Shown here in pieces: positions 6,442 through 14,871 of a stretch of 64,000 bases of DNA. The notes under the pieces are model-generated. The model was not told where the DNA came from. It was given only the letters and a program-made list of their open reading frames with translations, and did not search any database. The position numbers were made by a program, and so were the translations under genes. Each line of letters begins with the position of its first letter. Position 1 is the first letter of the stretch. Source of the DNA: Halopelagius inordinatus (GTDB lineage Archaea; Halobacteriota; Halobacteria; Halobacteriales; Haloferacaceae); contig NZ_FOOQ01000002.1 of the NCBI RefSeq assembly GCF_900113245.1, positions 248,001 through 312,000 of the forward strand, read 5' to 3'.

Positions 6442-8875
6442 CACACAGCAAACGCAGACCGATGTACAGACGATTCTCGACCGCGCCCGGTCGGGATACG
6501 AAGACGTCGTCACCGACGACGTCGCAGAGACACTCGTTCACGAGGCCGAACGCAACCTCTACGAGGGGGCCTCCCGCGACGAGGTGTACGAAGCGCTCGT
6601 CCAAGTGACGACGGCGCGCGTCGAACGCGACCCGGCGTACAAGCGGGTGGCGGCGGACCTTCACCGACGCCGGTACTTCGGGACCGTCACCGGCGAACTG
6701 GCCGGGGGCGACGACTACGAGGCGACGTACCGCGAGACGTTCGTCGAGAACCTCCGCCGCGGCGTCGAGGTGGACCGCCTCGACGAGAGACTCGTGGACG
6801 GCCGGTTCGACCTCGACGCACTCGCCGACGCTCTCGTCCTCGAACGCGACGGCGAGTTCGACTACATGGCGATGTCGACGCTCACCCAACGGTACTTCTT
6901 GAAGACCGAGGAGGGCGGCGACCCCCTCGAACTGCCGCAGGCGTTCTGGATGCGCGTCGCCATGGGACTGGCAATCGAAGAAGACGACCCGCAGGCGCGC
7001 GCCGAGGAGTTCTACGACGTCCTCTCGCGCCTCCTCTTTACCCCCTCGACGCCGACGCTGTTTCACAGCGGAACCACCCACCCGCAACTGTCGTCGTGTT
7101 ACCTGACGACGGTCGAAGACGACTTAGAGCACATCTTCGAGTCGTACAAGCACCACGCGCAACTGTCGAAGTGGAGCGGTGGACTCGGCAACGACTGGAC
7201 GAACCTCCGTTCGGAGGGCGCACTCATAGAGAGCACCGGCGTCGAATCCACGGGCACGGTGCCGTTCCTGAAGATAAGTAACGACGTCACCGCCGCCATC
7301 AACCGGTCGGGAAAGCGACGCGGCGCGGCCTGCGCCTACCTCGAAGCGTGGCATCTCGACTTCGAGGCGTTCCTCGACTTGCGCCGGAACACCGGCGACG
7401 AACGCCGCCGGACCCACGACATGAACACCGCCGCGTGGGTGCCGGACCTGTTCGTGGAACGCGTCGAGGCGGACGAGACGTGGACGCTGTTCTCGCCCGA
7501 CGAGGTTCCGGAACTCCACGAGACGTACGGCGAGGAGTTCGCCGACATCTACCGCGAGTACGAGGAGAAAGCCGAGGCGGGTGAACTCCGGCAGTACGAG
7601 ACGGTCGAGGCCGCCGACCTCTGGCGGACGATGCTCACCCGCCTCTTCGAGACGGGCCACCCGTGGATCACGTTCAAAGACCCCTGTAACGTCCGGTCGC
7701 CACAGGACCACGTCGGGACGGTTCACTCCTCGAACCTCTGTACCGAGATAACGCTGAACACGAGCGCCGACGAACACGCCGTCTGCAACCTCGGGAGCGT
7801 CAACCTCGCGCACCACGTCGAGGAGGGTGAACTGAACAGGGAGTTCCTCGCCGACACCGTCGAGACGGCGATGCGGATGCTCGACAACGTCGTGGACCTC
7901 TGTTTTTACCCGACCGACGAGGCGGAGTACTCGAACATGCGTCACCGACCCATCGGACTCGGCGTCATGGGCTTTCACGACGCCCTGATGCGGACGGACA
8001 CGTCGATGGCCTCCGAGGACGCCGTCGAGGCGGCCAACCGGTGGCAGGAGTTCGTCTCCTATCACGCCATCCTCAACAGTTCCCGCCTCGCGAAGGAACG
8101 CGGCGCGTACGAGACGTTCGAGGGGAGCAAGTGGGACCGCGGCATCCTCCCGCACGACACCGTTGACCGCCTCGAAAAAGAGCGAGGCCGAGAGATTCCG
8201 ACCGACCGCTCCGAGACGATGGACTGGGACCGCGTCCGCGACCACATCGAAGCCCACGGGATGCGCAACTCGAACACGATGGCCGTCGCGCCGACGGCGA
8301 CGGTATCGACCATCAACGGGACGACGCCCTCCATCGAACCCATCTACTCGAACCTCTACGTGAAGTCGAACATGAGCGGCGACTTCACCGTCGTCAACGA
8401 CCACCTCGTCGAGGAACTGAAAGAGGCGGGTCTGTGGGACGACGAGATGGTAGACCGGATAAAGTTCCACGACGGGTCGATACAGTCGATAGACGAGATT
8501 CCCGAGGAGACGCGCGAACTGCACCGAAGCGCGTTCGAAATCGACCCGCGGCACCAACTGCGCCTGACGGCCCACCGGGGGCAGTGGATAGACCAGTCCG
8601 TCTCGCACAACGTCTTCTTCCCGAGCACGGACGGGTCGCTTCTCGACGACGTGTACAAGACGGCGTGGCGACTCGGCGTCAAGACCACGTACTACCTGCG
8701 GACGCTCGGTGCCTCGCAGATAGAGAAATCCACGATAGACATGGACGAGTACGGCCGGACGCAACGCCGCGATACCGGCGACGACGGCGACACCGACGCC
8801 AACGGAGGCGACGGCGGAGACGACGACTCCGGCCTCGCCCGCGTGGAGGACCCGACGTGCGAGGCGTGTCAGTGA
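6434..8875 (+). CDS. nrdA: Class I ribonucleoside-diphosphate reductase, alpha (R1) subunit
   Basis: 813 residues. Reduces ribonucleoside diphosphates to deoxyribonucleotides with the radical supplied by NrdB. Visible active-site residues: C222 (SSCYLTT), N434-x-C436-x-E438 (NLCTE), the partner Cys region after it, the tyrosine pair Y753-Y754 (YYLRTLGA) for radical transfer, and a C-terminal C809-x2-C812 that re-reduces the site. The N terminus goes almost directly into the R1 helical domain (residues about 25-90); the V-K-R-D-G type ATP-cone expected before it is absent, so dATP feedback through a cone is probably lacking. The tail between residues 775 and 805 is a Gly/Asp-rich linker. Confidence 0.95.
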   Translation: MASTQQTQTDVQTILDRARSGYEDVVTDDVAETLVHEAERNLYEGASRDEVYEALVQVTTARVERDPAYKRVAADLHRRRYFGTVTGELAGGDDYEATYRETFVENLRRGVEVDRLDERLVDGRFDLDALADALVLERDGEFDYMAMSTLTQRYFLKTEEGGDPLELPQAFWMRVAMGLAIEEDDPQARAEEFYDVLSRLLFTPSTPTLFHSGTTHPQLSSCYLTTVEDDLEHIFESYKHHAQLSKWSGGLGNDWTNLRSEGALIESTGVESTGTVPFLKISNDVTAAINRSGKRRGAACAYLEAWHLDFEAFLDLRRNTGDERRRTHDMNTAAWVPDLFVERVEADETWTLFSPDEVPELHETYGEEFADIYREYEEKAEAGELRQYETVEAADLWRTMLTRLFETGHPWITFKDPCNVRSPQDHVGTVHSSNLCTEITLNTSADEHAVCNLGSVNLAHHVEEGELNREFLADTVETAMRMLDNVVDLCFYPTDEAEYSNMRHRPIGLGVMGFHDALMRTDTSMASEDAVEAANRWQEFVSYHAILNSSRLAKERGAYETFEGSKWDRGILPHDTVDRLEKERGREIPTDRSETMDWDRVRDHIEAHGMRNSNTMAVAPTATVSTINGTTPSIEPIYSNLYVKSNMSGDFTVVNDHLVEELKEAGLWDDEMVDRIKFHDGSIQSIDEIPEETRELHRSAFEIDPRHQLRLTAHRGQWIDQSVSHNVFFPSTDGSLLDDVYKTAWRLGVKTTYYLRTLGASQIEKSTIDMDEYGRTQRRDTGDDGDTDANGGDGGDDDSGLARVEDPTCEACQ

Positions 8876-8924
8876 CGCCCCGACGGACGCACCGCAAGCA
8901 GACGACCGACGACACCAAAGACAG

Positions 8925-9917
8925 ATGCCGATACTGAACCACGACGCGGAACACGACCCGAACAAGATACTCCCGATAGATTACGACTGGGCGCGCGAGT
9001 ACTACCGCGACGGCGTCGCCAACAACTGGGTCCCGGAGGAGATTCCGATGCAGGAAGACGTCTCTCAGTGGAACGGCGACGAACTCACCGACTCCGAACG
9101 GCGACTCGTCGAGTGGAACCTCGGGTTCTTCTCGACCGCGGAGTCGCTGACGGCGAACAACATCGTCCTCGCCCTCTACGAGTACGTCACCGCGCCGGAG
9201 TGCCGCCAGTATCTCCTCCGGCAGGCGTACGAGGAGGCCATCCACACGGACACGTTCATCTACTGCTGTGACTCGCTCGGTTTCGACCCCGAGTACGTGT
9301 ACGGCATGTACGACCGGGTACCCTCCATCGCGGAGAAAGACGAGTTCGTCGTGGACCTCACGCGGAACCTCGAAGACGCCGACTTCGAGGTCGAAGACAC
9401 GGAGGACGTTCGTGACCTCCTACGCGATTTAGTCGGGTTCTACGTCGTCATGGAGGGGGTGTTCTTCTACGCCGGGTTCGCGATGATGCTCGCGTTGAAG
9501 CGCCAAAACAAGATGGTCGGTATCGGCCAGCAGTTCGAGTACATCATGCGCGACGAGTCGCTTCACGTGGGGTTCGGCGTGGACCTCGTGAACCAGATTC
9601 GCACGGAGAACCCCGACGCGTGGACAGACGAGTTCGGCGAGGAGGTGCGCGGCCTGATAGAGGACGCGGTGGAACTCGAACAGATATACGCCCGCGAGGC
9701 CTGTCCCGACGACGTTCTCGGCATGAGTCCCGACCAGTTCGCCGAGTACGTCGAACACGTCGCCGACCGCAGACTCGGCCAGTTGGACCTCGACCCCAGT
9801 TACGGGACCGACAACCCGTTCCCGTGGATGAGCGAGGCGGTGGACCTGAACAAAGAGAAGAACTTCTTCGAGACGCAGGTGACCGAGTACCAAAGCGGCG
9901 GGACGCTGGACTGGTAA
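8925..9917 (+). CDS. nrdB: Class I ribonucleotide reductase, beta (R2) subunit, class Ic-like
   Basis: 330 residues, ferritin-like. Houses the dimetal cofactor that starts the radical. Metal ligands seen: E73 (STAESLTANN), E104 and H107 (EEAIHTDTF), E177 (EGVFFYAGF), E211 and H214 (RDESLHV). The position that carries the radical Tyr in class Ia/Ib is F111, and the first ligand is Glu rather than Asp. Both features, and the stretch GFFSTAES followed by RQYLLRQAYEEAIHTDTF, match the chlamydial class Ic protein that uses a Mn(IV)/Fe(III) cluster. Third gene of the nrd operon, 49 bases after nrdA. Confidence 0.95.
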   Translation: MPILNHDAEHDPNKILPIDYDWAREYYRDGVANNWVPEEIPMQEDVSQWNGDELTDSERRLVEWNLGFFSTAESLTANNIVLALYEYVTAPECRQYLLRQAYEEAIHTDTFIYCCDSLGFDPEYVYGMYDRVPSIAEKDEFVVDLTRNLEDADFEVEDTEDVRDLLRDLVGFYVVMEGVFFYAGFAMMLALKRQNKMVGIGQQFEYIMRDESLHVGFGVDLVNQIRTENPDAWTDEFGEEVRGLIEDAVELEQIYAREACPDDVLGMSPDQFAEYVEHVADRRLGQLDLDPSYGTDNPFPWMSEAVDLNKEKNFFETQVTEYQSGGTLDW

Positions 9918-9929
9918 CGCCGCCGACCG

Positions 9930-10649
9930 TCACTCCTCGGCGGCGTCCGCCTCCCAGCCCTCGGTGTAGATGTGCTCGTCCGCGACGCCCGCCGATTCGA
10001 GGAGGTCGGCCGTCTCGACGACCATCTCGGGGACGCCGCAGACGTAGAAGTCTGTGTCTTCCAGACCGACCGTCTCTTCGAGTGCTTCGGGGAGGTGGTC
10101 CTGGACGTGACCCGTGCGGCCGTCCCACGCCTCGTCGTCGGCGTCAGAGAGGACGTAGTCGGCCGAGACGTTCCCGTGTTCCGCCCGGAGTTGGTCGATG
10201 CTCTCGCGGAAGACGACGTGCGATTGGTCGCGTTCGCCGAAGACGAGGTGGGCGTCGCCGGTTCCCTCGGCGGCGTACTGCTTGAACATCGGGTAGAGTG
10301 GCGTGATTCCCGTGCCCGTCGCCACGAACGCGGCGTCGCGGTCGAAGTCGCGCACGTGGAGGTTGCCGTCGACGGGTTCTATCTCTATCTCGTCGCCCGG
10401 CGTTCGGTCGTGCATGTAGACCGAGGCGTTCCCGTCGTCGTACCGCTTTATCGCGAGGACGAGTTCGTTCGTGCCCGGGAGGGTGGCGGCCGTGTACGGC
10501 CGCGTCCCCTCCTCGTCGTCGCTCTCGAAGTGGACCGCGGTGTGTTGGCCCGGTCGGTAATCGAACGTGTGGTCGTCGGCGACGAGTCGGAACTGCTTCA
10601 CGTCCGGGGTCATCCGATGGACGTCGGCGACGGTGACGGTAATCGACAT
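9930..10649 (-). CDS. FAD-dependent ferredoxin-NAD(P)+ reductase-like oxidoreductase
   Basis: 239 residues, the FNR-type two-domain fold. The FAD domain shows RPYTAATLP near residue 50 (flavin-binding Arg-x-Tyr-Ser/Thr motif); the NAD(P) domain shows ATGTGITPLYPM near 109-120 and VCGVPEMV near 203. There is no 2Fe-2S domain, so it should shuttle electrons between NAD(P)H and a separate carrier such as ferredoxin. The start at 10649 (MSITVTVADV) is chosen because it opens the first beta strand; an upstream in-frame Met adds eight residues. It converges on nrdB, leaving only 12 bases between. Confidence 0.85.
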   Translation of the reverse strand: MSITVTVADVHRMTPDVKQFRLVADDHTFDYRPGQHTAVHFESDDEEGTRPYTAATLPGTNELVLAIKRYDDGNASVYMHDRTPGDEIEIEPVDGNLHVRDFDRDAAFVATGTGITPLYPMFKQYAAEGTGDAHLVFGERDQSHVVFRESIDQLRAEHGNVSADYVLSDADDEAWDGRTGHVQDHLPEALEETVGLEDTDFYVCGVPEMVVETADLLESAGVADEHIYTEGWEADAAEE

Positions 10650-10730
10650 ACGCGAGATTCGGACGGGGAGCAAAAATGCGTGCTGGCGGCGATTCGCGCG
10701 GCGAGCGACCGGACGCCGGAGAGTCTCGTC

Positions 10731-11537
10731 TCAGTTCTCTGATTCCTCTGCGCCGATGGCCTGCGTGATGTGCGTGAGGGTGACTAACCCGAGTCCGCCG
10801 ACGAGGTTGCCCGCGGTGACGAGGCCCGTCGTCGTCGCCAGTTCGACGAGGCCGATGGGCGCGCCGAACAGCATCCCGAAGACGACGTGCAGCATCGTGA
10901 CGATAACGTGGTCGAACGGGCCGAGGGTCAACAGGACGCCGACGATGTAGGACATCGCGATGCGGCTTCCGACGCTGTTTACGGCTTCGAGGAGAAAAGA
11001 GAGCAGGACGACGAGTGCGCCGCCGACGATGGCCGCCGCGAACTCCGTCGTCGGCGGGCGGCGGATGAACTCTTCGGCGAACGTGCGGAGGGCGTGGACG
11101 GTACCCTCCGGTAACACGCCGTTGACGGAGAAGATGTAAGCCATGAGGACGCCGCCGACGAGGTTGACCGCGAAGGTGACGCTCCACAGGCGGAGGAGCG
11201 ACCCGACCATCCACGAGTCTGCGTCCACCGCCTTCGCCACCGGGTCGTAGAAGTTCTCGTTGAACAGTTCCGCCCGCCCGACGACCAAGAACACGAGGCT
11301 CACGCCGAACGCGAGTGCGCCCGCGATGGTGGCTATCTCCCCGAACTGCGGTTTGACGAACGCGTGGACGATGCCGAGAGCGACGATTCCGAAGACGACG
11401 GTGAAGCCGGCGATGAAACTCGTCGAGACGAGTTCGAGCATCGACTGGTCGAGGCGGCGTTCCCCCTCCTCGATGGCCCGTTCGAAAATCTCTGCGGGAG
11501 TCGGCGCGACAGACACGTCCTGATAGTCGGCAGACAC
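10731..11537 (-). CDS. Formate/nitrite transporter family channel (FocA/NirC-like)
   Basis: 268 residues with six hydrophobic segments, the normal topology of FNT pentameric anion channels. The first segment (STSFIAGFTVVFGIVALG) follows an amphipathic N terminus with the family's ERAIEEGERRLDQ helix. The second helix region holds GRAELFNENFYDP, close to the family's L-F-T/N-x-N omega loop. Substrate could be formate, nitrite or another small anion. Upstream lies the old-yellow-enzyme gene on the same strand, downstream the FNR-like gene. Confidence 0.85.
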   Translation of the reverse strand: MSADYQDVSVAPTPAEIFERAIEEGERRLDQSMLELVSTSFIAGFTVVFGIVALGIVHAFVKPQFGEIATIAGALAFGVSLVFLVVGRAELFNENFYDPVAKAVDADSWMVGSLLRLWSVTFAVNLVGGVLMAYIFSVNGVLPEGTVHALRTFAEEFIRRPPTTEFAAAIVGGALVVLLSFLLEAVNSVGSRIAMSYIVGVLLTLGPFDHVIVTMLHVVFGMLFGAPIGLVELATTTGLVTAGNLVGGLGLVTLTHITQAIGAEESEN

Positions 11538-11588
11538 GATAAAAAGCGACGTGGCCGGGTTCGAGGGGTCGCCCAGCCCATCCGGGCC

Positions 11589-12689
11589 TCAGTCGTCGCT
11601 CGGAATCTCGGCGTCGCTTATCGAGACGTCCGGTTCGAATATCAGAGCCGGGTCGAGTTCGTCGAGTGCCTCGCCGCGGCGGACGCGGTTCGGCCAGTCG
11701 TGGTTCGCGAGTGCGCCGGTGCCCTGCGTCACGATATCCGCTCCGTCGGCCAGCGCTTCGCGCGCCTTCTCGGGGGTTCCGAGACCGCCGTTTGCGAACA
11801 CGACGGTGTCGCCGTACCGGACGGCCAACTCGGTGAGCGTCGGTCCCTCGCCGCCGAACGCCGGGTCCGTCGCCACGGGTTCGGTGACGTGGATGAAGTC
11901 GGCGTCCGCGTCGGTGAACGCCTCGAAGACGGCCTCCGCGGTGGCCTCTCCGTCGGGCCACGTCCGCTCTTCGTCCGTGACCGCGACCTGAGAGACGCGG
12001 ACGCCGACGACGAACTCTTCGGGCGTCGCGTCGCGAATCGCCGAGACGACTTCGGCCGGGAAGCGCGCCCGCGCCTCGGGACTGCCGCCGTACTCGTCGT
12101 CGCGTTCGTTCACGAGGGGGTCGACGAACTCGTGGAGCAGGTAGCCGTTCGCGGCGTGGACTTCGACGCCGTCGAATCCGGCCTCGACCGCCCGTTTCGC
12201 GGACGCGACGAACCCGGATTTCACCTCGGCCAGTCCGTCGCCGTCCAGCGCCTCGGCTTCGGGAAACTCCCCGGACCCGCCGTACATCTCCGCCATCTCG
12301 CCCGGCGCGCGGTACCGCGACGGAGCCACGAGGCCCTCGCCGTAGCGGTTACCCTGCCCCTGCGCGCCGGCGTGCATGAGTTGCGCGAACATCGGAGTCC
12401 CCTCCTCGTGAACCGCATCGACGACCTGCGACCACGAATCCGCCTGTTCGTCGGTCGCGAGGCCGGGTTGGTTCGGGTACCCCTGGCTGTGGGCCGTGTC
12501 CGGATGGACGCCCTCGGTGATGAGAACGGAGAATCCGCCGCGGGCGAACGAGGCGTAGTAGTCCGCCATCCGCGCTGTCGCGTGCCCCTCGTCCGTCGCG
12601 CTCGTTCGCGTCATCGGCGCGAGGCCGACGCGGTTGTCGAGCGAACGTCCCTTCCACTCGAACGGCTCGAAAAGCGGGTCGTCTGTCAC
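11589..12689 (-). CDS. NADH:flavin oxidoreductase (old yellow enzyme family)
   Basis: 366 residues forming one FMN-binding TIM barrel. Motifs in order: RVGLAPMTRT near residue 20 (FMN contact), HAGAQG near 106, HAANGYLLHEFVDP near 177 (the substrate-anion His and Asn pair), NERDDEYGGS near 193, RVSQVAV near 228, and FANGGLGTPEKAREAL near 297 that closes the phosphate site. Reduces activated alkenes with NAD(P)H. The physiological substrate cannot be told. Same strand as the formate/nitrite channel, 51 bases upstream of it. Confidence 0.88.
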   Translation of the reverse strand: MTDDPLFEPFEWKGRSLDNRVGLAPMTRTSATDEGHATARMADYYASFARGGFSVLITEGVHPDTAHSQGYPNQPGLATDEQADSWSQVVDAVHEEGTPMFAQLMHAGAQGQGNRYGEGLVAPSRYRAPGEMAEMYGGSGEFPEAEALDGDGLAEVKSGFVASAKRAVEAGFDGVEVHAANGYLLHEFVDPLVNERDDEYGGSPEARARFPAEVVSAIRDATPEEFVVGVRVSQVAVTDEERTWPDGEATAEAVFEAFTDADADFIHVTEPVATDPAFGGEGPTLTELAVRYGDTVVFANGGLGTPEKAREALADGADIVTQGTGALANHDWPNRVRRGEALDELDPALIFEPDVSISDAEIPSDD

Positions 12690-12837
12690 GACTCGACGTA
12701 ACGGCCGTCCGGACTAAAGCCGCAGGCGCGGATGCGCGGCCCGCACACGACACGTGCGGTATCGCATCCCACGGGTCGGAGTCCTGCAACGTCCGAACGA
12801 CCGTCAGATTCGCCTACGAATCCGGGCGTCGCCCGCG

Positions 12838-13445
12838 TCAGCGGGTCCGGTCCGTCTCGAATCGCTCTCGGTGGCCCTCGACGAACGTTCGCATCGCCGT
12901 CGGCTCTCGGCCGAGCACCCGCGCCACCTCGTCGGTCGTTCGAGACGAGAGACCGAAGCGAGTCACCTGATACTCCGCCAGCATGAACAGAACCATCGAC
13001 GGCCGAACCCCCCATTCGAGCATCCGGCGAGCGAACGCCAGTCGCGACGGGTTCGCGTACGTTATCCGCCGGTCGAGGACCGCGCTGAATATCTCGGCCA
13101 CCTCGGAGAAGTCCAGCGCCGTCGGCCCGGTGAGGTCGTACGCGCAATTCGCGTGTCCCGCCTCCGTGAGGGTACGCGCGGCGACGGCGCTCACGTCGCG
13201 GGAGTCGACGAATCCGAGCGCTCCGTCGCCAGCGGGAACGAAAATCTCGTCGCGAGCGGCTATCTCGGGGCGGTGTATCTTCTCTCGCGCGTCGAGTTCC
13301 GACGTGAAGTGACCGGGCGGTACCGCGCCGAACGCGGCCCCGTCGCCTCGTGCGTCCCCGTCCGTCCCGCGGACGGCGAGGGTGCCGCCGGCAGCGATGT
13401 CCGCCCGGCGCGCTCAGAGGCGGGAACTCCGAGGAACTGGACTAT
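12838..13445 (-). pseudogene. Remnant of an NmrA-type NAD(P)-binding protein, N-terminal domain lost
   Basis: An open frame of about 200 codons runs from a TAG at 13446-13448 to the TGA at 12838 with no usable ATG before residue 84 of the frame (GTG at 13194). The C-terminal part is clearly the second half of an NmrA/SDR-type protein: EIFVPAGDGALGFVDSRDVSAVAAR, then YDLTGPTALDFSEVAEIF and a helical end. The N-terminal Rossmann domain with its GATG-x2-G motif, expected to add about 90 residues, is missing, and the frame upstream of GHFTSELDAR has no resemblance. It lies tail-to-tail with nothing intact, next to AT-richer DNA at 13.45-13.6 kb. A short functional GTG-started protein of 118 residues cannot be excluded. 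Confidence 0.65.
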
Positions 13446-13624
13446 CTACCGTTTATTGCGCCGAGAGCGCAACTATCGGAAGCGATATCCGCGCGAGTAC
13501 GCAATCTCGTTCGCAATATTCTCAAAAAACGAACGTTACCGAAAATAATTTGTTAACAGGTGGCACACGAAATCCCACGGCGGGTGGACGCGGACGACGC
13601 GGCTACCGGCCGAACATCCAACTC

Positions 13625-14722
13625 ATGCGCGTCGGCATCGAAATCGAATACTGGCTCGTCGACGACGACGGCGTTCTCTCCGCGGCGGACGAGGTGATAA
13701 CGGCCTGCGACGGCGTCGACTCCGAGATGGCGACCCCGTTGTTGGAGGTGAAGACGCCTCCCTGCGACTCCGTCGAGGAACTGACCGCGGTCCTCGGGGA
13801 CCGACTCGGACGCGCCCGCGAGGCCGCGCGGTCACGCGGCACCCGTCTCGTCCCCTTGGGAACGCCGTTGAGCGACGAGCAGATTCCACGGCGAACGAGC
13901 ACGCGAATCGACGTTCAACAGGCCGTCCTCGGCGACGACTTAGCTCACGCCGGCTACTGCGCGGGGACGCACCTGCACTTCGAACAGGCGAGCGTCACCG
14001 ACCAACTCCGCGCTCTCACGGCTCTCGACCCGGCGTTCGCACTCGTCAACACCACACCGTACTACCGCAATCGCCGGGTGAGCGCCTGCGCACGGCCGTA
14101 CGTCTACCGGCGACGGTGCTACCGGTCTCTTCCGGACCACGGACAGTTGTGGAGATACCCCGACTCGGCCGACGAGTGGCGGAGACGCGTCGAGAAGCGG
14201 TTCGACGCGTTCCTCGCGGCCGCCGCAGAGTGCGGAATCGACCGTGAGACAGTCGCCTCCGCGTTCTCGCCCGAGGACGCGGTCTGGGCACCGCTCTGTC
14301 TCCGGGACGACCTGGGGACCGTGGAGTGGCGGACGCCCGACGCCGCCTCTCCGCTCGAACTCTGTCGCCTCGCCGCCGACGTGGCGGACGTCGTCGAAAC
14401 CGCAGTCGAAGACGGCACTCGAATCGGAGCGTCGCGCTCGAACGACGACGCACTGTCGCTCCCGCCGTTCGAGACGCTCCGCGACTGCGTCGATGCGGCC
14501 CTCGAACGGGGACTGGCGGCCCCGCGCGTCGGACGGCATCTCTCCCGGATGGGGTTCGACCCCGCCGAGTACCGCCCGTTCGGCGAGGAGATAGACGGCA
14601 GAGAGCGTCTCGACGCCGACGAGGCGCGGCGAATCCGACTCCGGGCCGCGGACCGCCTGGACCGCGACGTCGAACGCCTCCGCGGGGCGACGACGCCGCG
14701 ACGGGAGCTATCTCGGGGGTGA
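13625..14722 (+). CDS. Glutamate-cysteine ligase family (GCS2) protein
   Basis: 365 residues from the ATG at 13625. Member of the GCS2/carboxylate-amine ligase group, which makes gamma-glutamyl peptides with ATP; in haloarchaea such an enzyme makes gamma-glutamylcysteine, the main thiol. Motifs: VGIEIEYWLVDDDG near residue 3 (first metal-binding Glu pair), PLLEVKTPPCDS near 40, CAGTHLHFEQ near 120 (His/Glu of the active site), LGTVEWRTPDAASPLELC near 230. It may be that gamma-glutamylcysteine synthetase (GshA) or a paralogue with another amine acceptor; I cannot separate them. The longer open frame upstream has no homology. Confidence 0.75.
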   Translation: MRVGIEIEYWLVDDDGVLSAADEVITACDGVDSEMATPLLEVKTPPCDSVEELTAVLGDRLGRAREAARSRGTRLVPLGTPLSDEQIPRRTSTRIDVQQAVLGDDLAHAGYCAGTHLHFEQASVTDQLRALTALDPAFALVNTTPYYRNRRVSACARPYVYRRRCYRSLPDHGQLWRYPDSADEWRRRVEKRFDAFLAAAAECGIDRETVASAFSPEDAVWAPLCLRDDLGTVEWRTPDAASPLELCRLAADVADVVETAVEDGTRIGASRSNDDALSLPPFETLRDCVDAALERGLAAPRVGRHLSRMGFDPAEYRPFGEEIDGRERLDADEARRIRLRAADRLDRDVERLRGATTPRRELSRG

Positions 14723-14871
14723 GTCCCGCGGAGACGGCTCGCTTCGTCCCCTCGAACGTTCCCGTCGCACCGCGAACCGTCCGGCGCACCGGCCGTCGGT
14801 TCGTCGCCCCTGCGCCGAATCAAAAGTACCATGGGACCGCGATGCACAGGGGACCTTATTAGGTGGATCAC

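Noticed and set aside
7124-8965. 613-codon open frame antisense to nrdA
   Set aside because: It mirrors the codon periodicity of nrdA, is rich in Val/Arg/His and has no homology; nrdA carries all expected motifs.
10144-11961. 605-codon minus frame crossing the FNR-like and FNT genes
   Set aside because: Almost pure Arg/Pro/Gly composition and a frame offset from three well-supported genes show that it is a shadow.
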